Position numbers and translations under genes: made by a program
In this document: positions 14,202-17,799 of the stretch, one piece after another
How the letters are laid out: every line of letters begins with the position of its first letter
Numbering within the stretch: position 1 is the first letter of the stretch
Notes under the pieces: generated by a model
The model's input: only the letters and a program-made list of their open reading frames with translations
Told to the model about the DNA's origin: nothing
Database searches by the model: none
DNA from: Natronohydrobacter sp.
GTDB lineage: Bacteria > Pseudomonadota > Alphaproteobacteria > Rhodobacterales > Rhodobacteraceae
Reading direction: 5' to 3'
Assembly: GCA_007118445.1 (NCBI GenBank)
Contig: SKRP01000195.1
Location: 1 to 17,799 of the forward strand
DNA length: 17,799 nt

Positions 14202-15563
14202 ATGCAACTCAAGAAGATACTTCCGCTTGCGGCGCTTGCAGTGGCGCTGCCCACGCTGGGCATGGCGCAGGAAGCCGAGGCCGTGGCCGACGCCGCCCCG
14301 GATGCGCTGGAAGCTGTGACCGCGTTGAACACCGAAATGGTGTTCATCATGAACTCGCTGCTGTTCCTGATCGGCGGCTTTCTGGTCTTCTTCATGGCTG
14401 CCGGGTTCTGCATGCTGGAAACAGGCCTTGTGCGCTCGAAGAATGCGGCGATGCAGGCGACCAAGAATGTGGCGCTCTTCTCGCTGGCAGGCATCGCCTA
14501 TTTCCTTGTCGGCTTCAATCTGATGTACCCGCTGGGTGACTGGGTGATCGAGGGCTGGCTGGGTGGCGTCGCGCCGACTGTGCTGGAACCTGTGGGCGTC
14601 GAACTGGCAGATGTGGATGACATCGAATATGCCTCGATCGGGTCGGATTTCATCTTCCAGCTGATGTTCTGCGCCGCAACTGCGTCCATCGTGTCGGGGG
14701 CTGTCGCCGAACGTGTCAAGCTCTTCCCCTTCCTGGTCTTCGTGGTCGTTCTGACCGGCATCATCTACCCGATCCAGGCTTCCTGGAGCTGGGGCGAAGG
14801 CTTTCTGGATGAGCTGGGCTTCCTTGATTTCGCAGGTTCGTCCATCGTGCATGGTGCAGGCGCCGCCGCGGCATTGGCAGGGTGTCTGGTCATCGGATCG
14901 CGCTACGGTAAATATGGCAAGGACGGCAAGGTCACGGTCATGCCGGGTTCCAACCTGCCGCTGGCCACGCTGGGGATGTTCATCCTGTGGTTCGGCTGGT
15001 TCGGCTTCAACGGCGGCTCGCAGCTGGCCATGGGCACGATTGCCGATGTCGCCGATGTCAGCCGGATTTTCTCGAACACCAACCTGGCTGCCTCGGGCGG
15101 GGCTGTGGCCGCGCTGATCCTGACCACGATCCTCTACAAGAAGCCTGACCTGACCATGGTGCTGAACGGCGCGCTGGCCGGTCTGGTGTCGATCACGGCC
15201 GAGCCGCTGACACCGGGTCTGGGCATGGCTGTTCTGATTGGTGCTGTGGGCGGTGTAATTGTCGTGCTGACTGTGCCGCTGCTGGACAAGCTGAAAATCG
15301 ACGATGTTGTCGGTGCGATCCCGGTCCATGGCTTTGCAGGCATCTGGGGCACGCTGGCGGTCGTTCTGACCAATCCGGATGCGACCATCGGCGCGCAGCT
15401 GGTCGGTATCGTGCTGATCTTCGGCTTCATGTTCGTGGCGTCGCTGGTGGTCTGGCTGATCATCAAGGCCGTGATGGGCGTCCGGGTCAGCGATGAAGAT
15501 CAGGTCACGGGTCTGGACAAGACGGATATGGGCATGGAAGCCTATCCCGAGTTCAAGAACTGA
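14202..15563 (+). CDS. amtB: Ammonium transporter AmtB
   Basis: This 453-residue inner-membrane channel imports ammonium and is closed by unmodified GlnK. A signal peptide (MQLKKILPLAALAVALPTLG, then MAQ|EA) is followed by a short periplasmic segment and about eleven hydrophobic spans starting near residue 47. Family signatures are AGFCMLETGLVRSKNA (67-82), the pore twin histidines His217 (SSIVHGAGAA) and His376 (IPVHGFAGIWG), and WFGWFGFNGGS (263-273). Two in-frame starts compete, 14196 and 14202. AAGGA (14188-14192) is only three nt from the first and nine from the second, so 14202 is chosen. It is second in glnK-amtB and is followed by a strong intrinsic terminator, so the operon likely ends here. 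The C-terminal cytoplasmic tail ends in TGLDKTDMGMEAYPEFKN. Confidence 0.96.
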   Translation: MQLKKILPLAALAVALPTLGMAQEAEAVADAAPDALEAVTALNTEMVFIMNSLLFLIGGFLVFFMAAGFCMLETGLVRSKNAAMQATKNVALFSLAGIAYFLVGFNLMYPLGDWVIEGWLGGVAPTVLEPVGVELADVDDIEYASIGSDFIFQLMFCAATASIVSGAVAERVKLFPFLVFVVVLTGIIYPIQASWSWGEGFLDELGFLDFAGSSIVHGAGAAAALAGCLVIGSRYGKYGKDGKVTVMPGSNLPLATLGMFILWFGWFGFNGGSQLAMGTIADVADVSRIFSNTNLAASGGAVAALILTTILYKKPDLTMVLNGALAGLVSITAEPLTPGLGMAVLIGAVGGVIVVLTVPLLDKLKIDDVVGAIPVHGFAGIWGTLAVVLTNPDATIGAQLVGIVLIFGFMFVASLVVWLIIKAVMGVRVSDEDQVTGLDKTDMGMEAYPEFKN

Positions 15564-15589
15564 TCTGACGATCACCGGATGTGAAGCTG

Positions 15590-15619
15590 AAAGGCCCCGC
15601 CGCGCGCGGGGCCTTTTTT
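15590..15619 (+). terminator. Intrinsic terminator of glnK-amtB
   Basis: GGCCCCG (15593-15599) pairs with CGGGGCC (15607-15613) across a 7-nt loop, extended by AAA/TTT and ending in a run of six T (15614-15619). It begins 26 nt after the amtB stop. On the minus strand the AAA side gives only a short T-run, so it acts mainly for amtB. Confidence 0.92.
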
Positions 15620-15637
15620 GGTGCGGGTGGGGCAGAC

Positions 15638-15667
15638 GTAAGGTGCGTGCTACAGCACGCACCCTAC
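15638..15667. repeat. 30-bp palindromic repeat, copy 2
   Basis: The arms GTAAGGTGCGTGCT (15638-15651) and AGCACGCACCCTAC (15654-15667) are identical to those at 7884-7912; only the centre differs (AC here, C there). It begins two bases after the stop codon of minus-strand dinB and lies downstream of the amtB terminator. Both copies lie between a plus-strand gene and a minus-strand gene, in the same orientation. Confidence 0.85.
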
Positions 15668-15669
15668 CC

Positions 15670-16923
15670 TCAGCGCAGCGACCGTCCCTTGATGACGGCC
15701 TCTGGCCCGAACCGGGCGCGCAAGCGATCCATCGCCTGTTCCGCCTCGGCGCGCCGCGCCGCCTGCGGGTCGAGCAGATCCGCGCTGAACCCTGAACCGG
15801 CTTCAGCACTCAGATCCGACAACCCCACACCGATCAGCCGGAACGGGCCCGTAGGTAGGGCCGGACCCAGCAGCGGCTGCGCCTGTCGCCAGATCACATC
15901 AGCCAGCGCGGTCGGCACATCAATCGCACGACGGCGGGTCAGGATGCGGTGATCGCGGCGCTTGAGCTTCAGCGTCACCACGCGGCCCGCCAGCCCCTTG
16001 GCCTTGGCCCGCGCCGAGACCTGATCAGCCAACCGCCACAGATGCCCCTCCAGCAGGTCTGCATCCGCCAGATCGGCGTCAAAAGTGGTTTCCTTCGAGA
16101 TCGATTTCACAGCGCGGTCTACAGCCACCGGGCGCGCATCCTGCCCGCGCGCCAGATGCCACAGCCGCGTGCCCATGCTGCCGAACCGCGCGACCAGCTC
16201 GGCCTGATCCCAGCGCAGCAGATCGTCGATCACCCGGATGCCCGCCTGTTCCAGCTGCGCCCGGCTGGCCGCCCCCACCCCCCAGATCAGGCTGACCGGC
16301 TTGCCGCGCAGAAACGCCTCGGTGCCCGCGCGGTTGATCACCGAGAACCCGCGCGGCTTGTCGAGATCCGAGGCGATCTTGGCCAGAAACTTGTTATGCG
16401 ACAGCCCCACTGACCCCGAAAGCCGCAGCTCGCGTTCCATCCGCCGCACCAGCCTGGCCAGCATCACCGCAGGCGGCGCATGATGCAGCCGCGTCGTGCC
16501 CGAGAGGTCAAGAAAGGCCTCATCCAGCGACAGCGGCTCGATGGCGGGTGTCATCTCTTCCATCATCGCGCGGATTTCACGCGAGGCCGCGACATAAGCG
16601 TCGAAACGCGGTTTCACCACCACGGCTTCGGGACAAAGCTGCAGCGCCTTGAACATCGGCATGGCCGAGCGCACACCATGGATGCGCGCGATATAGCACG
16701 CGGTCGTCACCACACCGCGCCGCCCGCCGCCCACGATCACCGGTTTGTCGCGCAGATCCGGGTTGTCGCGCTTCTCGACACTGGCATAGAAGGCATCGCA
16801 ATCCATATGCGCAATCGACAGATCGAACAATTCCGCGTCGGCCACGACGCGGGGCGAATGGCAGGCAGGGCAGCGTGGCCCAGAAGCGAATCGGGTCAGA
16901 CAGTCACGACAAAGCGCAGGCAT
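15670..16923 (-). CDS. dinB: DNA polymerase IV (Y-family) with N-terminal zinc-ribbon-like extension
   Basis: This 417-residue translesion polymerase copies damaged templates with low fidelity. The palm has AHMDCDAFYASVE (38-50, metal ligand Asp41) and SLDEAFLDL (132-140, Asp134-Glu135), with GVRSAMPM (83-90) and KPRFDAY (104-110) as nucleotide-contacting segments. SVGLSHNKFLAKIASDLDKP marks the palm/thumb helix, LIWGVG the thumb helix-hairpin-helix, and the little-finger domain follows SISKETTFD. The C-terminus ends without a clear clamp-binding pentapeptide. The first 30 residues carry Cys5/Cys8 and Cys18/Cys21 (CRDC, CPAC), a likely zinc knuckle absent from E. coli DinB; I believe it is common in this clade. 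The ATG at 16921-16923 is needed to include it, though no Shine-Dalgarno is obvious. The gene follows a cell-envelope gene on the same strand by 42 nt. No LexA box was recognised nearby. Confidence 0.93.
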   Translation of the reverse strand: MPALCRDCLTRFASGPRCPACHSPRVVADAELFDLSIAHMDCDAFYASVEKRDNPDLRDKPVIVGGGRRGVVTTACYIARIHGVRSAMPMFKALQLCPEAVVVKPRFDAYVAASREIRAMMEEMTPAIEPLSLDEAFLDLSGTTRLHHAPPAVMLARLVRRMERELRLSGSVGLSHNKFLAKIASDLDKPRGFSVINRAGTEAFLRGKPVSLIWGVGAASRAQLEQAGIRVIDDLLRWDQAELVARFGSMGTRLWHLARGQDARPVAVDRAVKSISKETTFDADLADADLLEGHLWRLADQVSARAKAKGLAGRVVTLKLKRRDHRILTRRRAIDVPTALADVIWRQAQPLLGPALPTGPFRLIGVGLSDLSAEAGSGFSADLLDPQAARRAEAEQAMDRLRARFGPEAVIKGRSLR

Positions 16924-16965
16924 GGCGCGTTGATAGCGCGCTTGCCCCCGGTCTGGCTATCGCTT

Positions 16966-17799
16966 TCAGGGATGGGCCACTGCACAATCCATCGCCCGCG
17001 CGGAGAGCCGCAGACAGGCACGTTCGGCCTCGGACTGGGTCAGCCCTGCGAAACTGGCCTCGAACCGCCCGCTGGTCTGGCGGATGCGGCTGACCCCATT
17101 GCCCAGTGCCGCAGCCTCGGCCATCTTGACCGTGATCAGGCTGCGCTCGGCGGCAGCGCGGGAATTGAACTGACCCAGCGACACGCCCCAGAGCCGTCCG
17201 CCATCCGAACTCGACAGGCTGATCACGGTCTGATCACTGTTGACATGCGCCTCGATGACGGAGGCAATGGCCTGACGTTCTGCAGCCTCGGGCATTTCCG
17301 TGCGCGAACTGGTCAGGATGATACCGGGATCGGGCGCAGGCGGCGGGGACGCGTCCGAAGTCACTGTCAGGCTGGCCGATTGCACCTGCGCGAGCACGGT
17401 TTCCGCCGTGGCGGATTCGGCCAGTTCTGCCGTGGGCAGCGGGTCGGGCATCGAGGTCTGGCCCAGGATCGTGCCCTCGGCCCCGATCCAGACAGTGTTT
17501 TCCTCTGCTCCTGCGACCGGGTCTTCCGGCGCGGCCTTATCCCTTCTGTTCAGGTCGGCCTCGAGCGCGACAGCAACAGCAAGGGCCGTTTCTTCCGCCA
17601 GTTCAGAGGCGCCCGCAGGTGCAGCCTCGGCGCTCTGGTCCGTCCCGTCAGCTTCGGCTGCTGTGATCGAGGTCTCGGGCGTTTCAGTGCGCGCTTCTGC
17701 CAGGTCCGCTGCCACTGGGCGCAACCCTTCAGGCCGCGCGCGCGGACGCAGCTGCGCAACAGCCGGGGCCAGGCGCGGCCCGGAGTCAGGCCCGGAGTC
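16966..17799 (-). CDS. C-terminal part of a SPOR-like cell-envelope protein, possibly D-alanyl-D-alanine carboxypeptidase; start beyond window
   Basis: The frame is open to the right edge, so only the last 277 residues are seen; a TTG at 17722-17724 is not a credible start. The visible part is a long Ala/Glu/Thr-rich linker, then a C-terminal domain of about 80 residues beginning GRLWGVSLGQFNSRAAAERSL, with FEASFAGLTQSEAERACLRLSARAMDCAV near the end and two cysteines. That pattern (aromatic strand, Ala-rich helix, FxAxFxGL, Cys-x-Leu helix) resembles the SPOR-like tail of Rhodobacteraceae peptidase S11 D-Ala-D-Ala carboxypeptidases as I recall them, but the catalytic domain would be outside the window, so this is a guess. 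At the edge a 12-bp tandem repeat (17776-17799) codes DSGP-DSGP. It is 42 nt upstream of dinB and probably co-transcribed. Confidence 0.6.
   Translation of the reverse strand, partial: DSGPDSGPRLAPAVAQLRPRARPEGLRPVAADLAEARTETPETSITAAEADGTDQSAEAAPAGASELAEETALAVAVALEADLNRRDKAAPEDPVAGAEENTVWIGAEGTILGQTSMPDPLPTAELAESATAETVLAQVQSASLTVTSDASPPPAPDPGIILTSSRTEMPEAAERQAIASVIEAHVNSDQTVISLSSSDGGRLWGVSLGQFNSRAAAERSLITVKMAEAAALGNGVSRIRQTSGRFEASFAGLTQSEAERACLRLSARAMDCAVAHP

Noticed and set aside
13983..15809. A 608-codon open frame on the minus strand across glnK-amtB
   Set aside because: It is antisense to two well-supported genes, is rich in His, Arg, Gln and Asp as expected from a reverse reading of high-GC coding DNA, and shows no domain motif.
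17722..17724. TTG as the true start of the SPOR-like gene
   Set aside because: The frame stays open to the window edge and there is no signal peptide after the TTG, so the real start lies outside.
1..17799. Mobile element, prophage, CRISPR or defence-island content
   Set aside because: No transposase, integrase, terminal inverted repeats with target duplication, regularly spaced repeats or defence-protein motifs were found; the only dispersed repeat is the 29/30-bp palindrome.

Overview
The window is high-GC, gene-dense bacterial chromosome. NCG/NGC-rich codons, the XdhABC layout, a DNA polymerase IV with an N-terminal zinc-ribbon and an ftsE-ftsX-plsC operon all point to an alphaproteobacterium, probably of the Rhodobacteraceae. 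That assignment is inferred from protein style, not from a marker gene. I see no tRNA, rRNA, CRISPR array, transposase, integrase or phage gene.

Layout. (1) 1-2959 is a surface-sugar module: neuC (minus, cut by the left edge), a polysaccharide pyruvyl transferase-like gene (plus) and neuB (minus). NeuC and NeuB would make a nonulosonic acid of the N-acetylneuraminate or legionaminate type. The missing CMP-transferase is not in the window. (2) 3209-7784 is xdhA-xdhB-xdhC (plus), three genes joined by two 4-nt ATGA overlaps. They encode the two subunits of molybdenum xanthine dehydrogenase and its cofactor-loading protein. (3) 7930-10207 is ftsE-ftsX-plsC (minus, overlapping): a cell-division ABC system co-transcribed with a lysophosphatidate acyltransferase. 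(4) 10391-11242 is a divergent zinc-ribbon, single-span membrane protein of unknown role. (5) 11305-13503 is a bifunctional class A penicillin-binding protein (minus). Its start codon lies inside a 17-bp tandem duplication that also creates a 6-codon upstream reading frame. (6) 13826-15563 is glnK-amtB (plus), the PII signal protein and ammonium channel, preceded by a 322-nt regulatory region with an NtrC-like dyad and followed by a strong intrinsic terminator. (7) 15670-17799 is dinB (minus), and upstream of it the C-terminal part of a SPOR-like cell-envelope protein that runs off the right edge.

Most of this is conserved housekeeping or accessory metabolism. I do not see a wholly new multi-gene system. 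The observations most worth following are: a near-identical 29/30-bp palindrome in two convergent intergenic regions, which pairs fully only in minus-strand RNA; the duplicated start region of the penicillin-binding protein; the NtrC-like dyad; the pyruvyl transferase-like gene set between neuB and neuC; and the uncharacterised zinc-ribbon protein beside ftsE.
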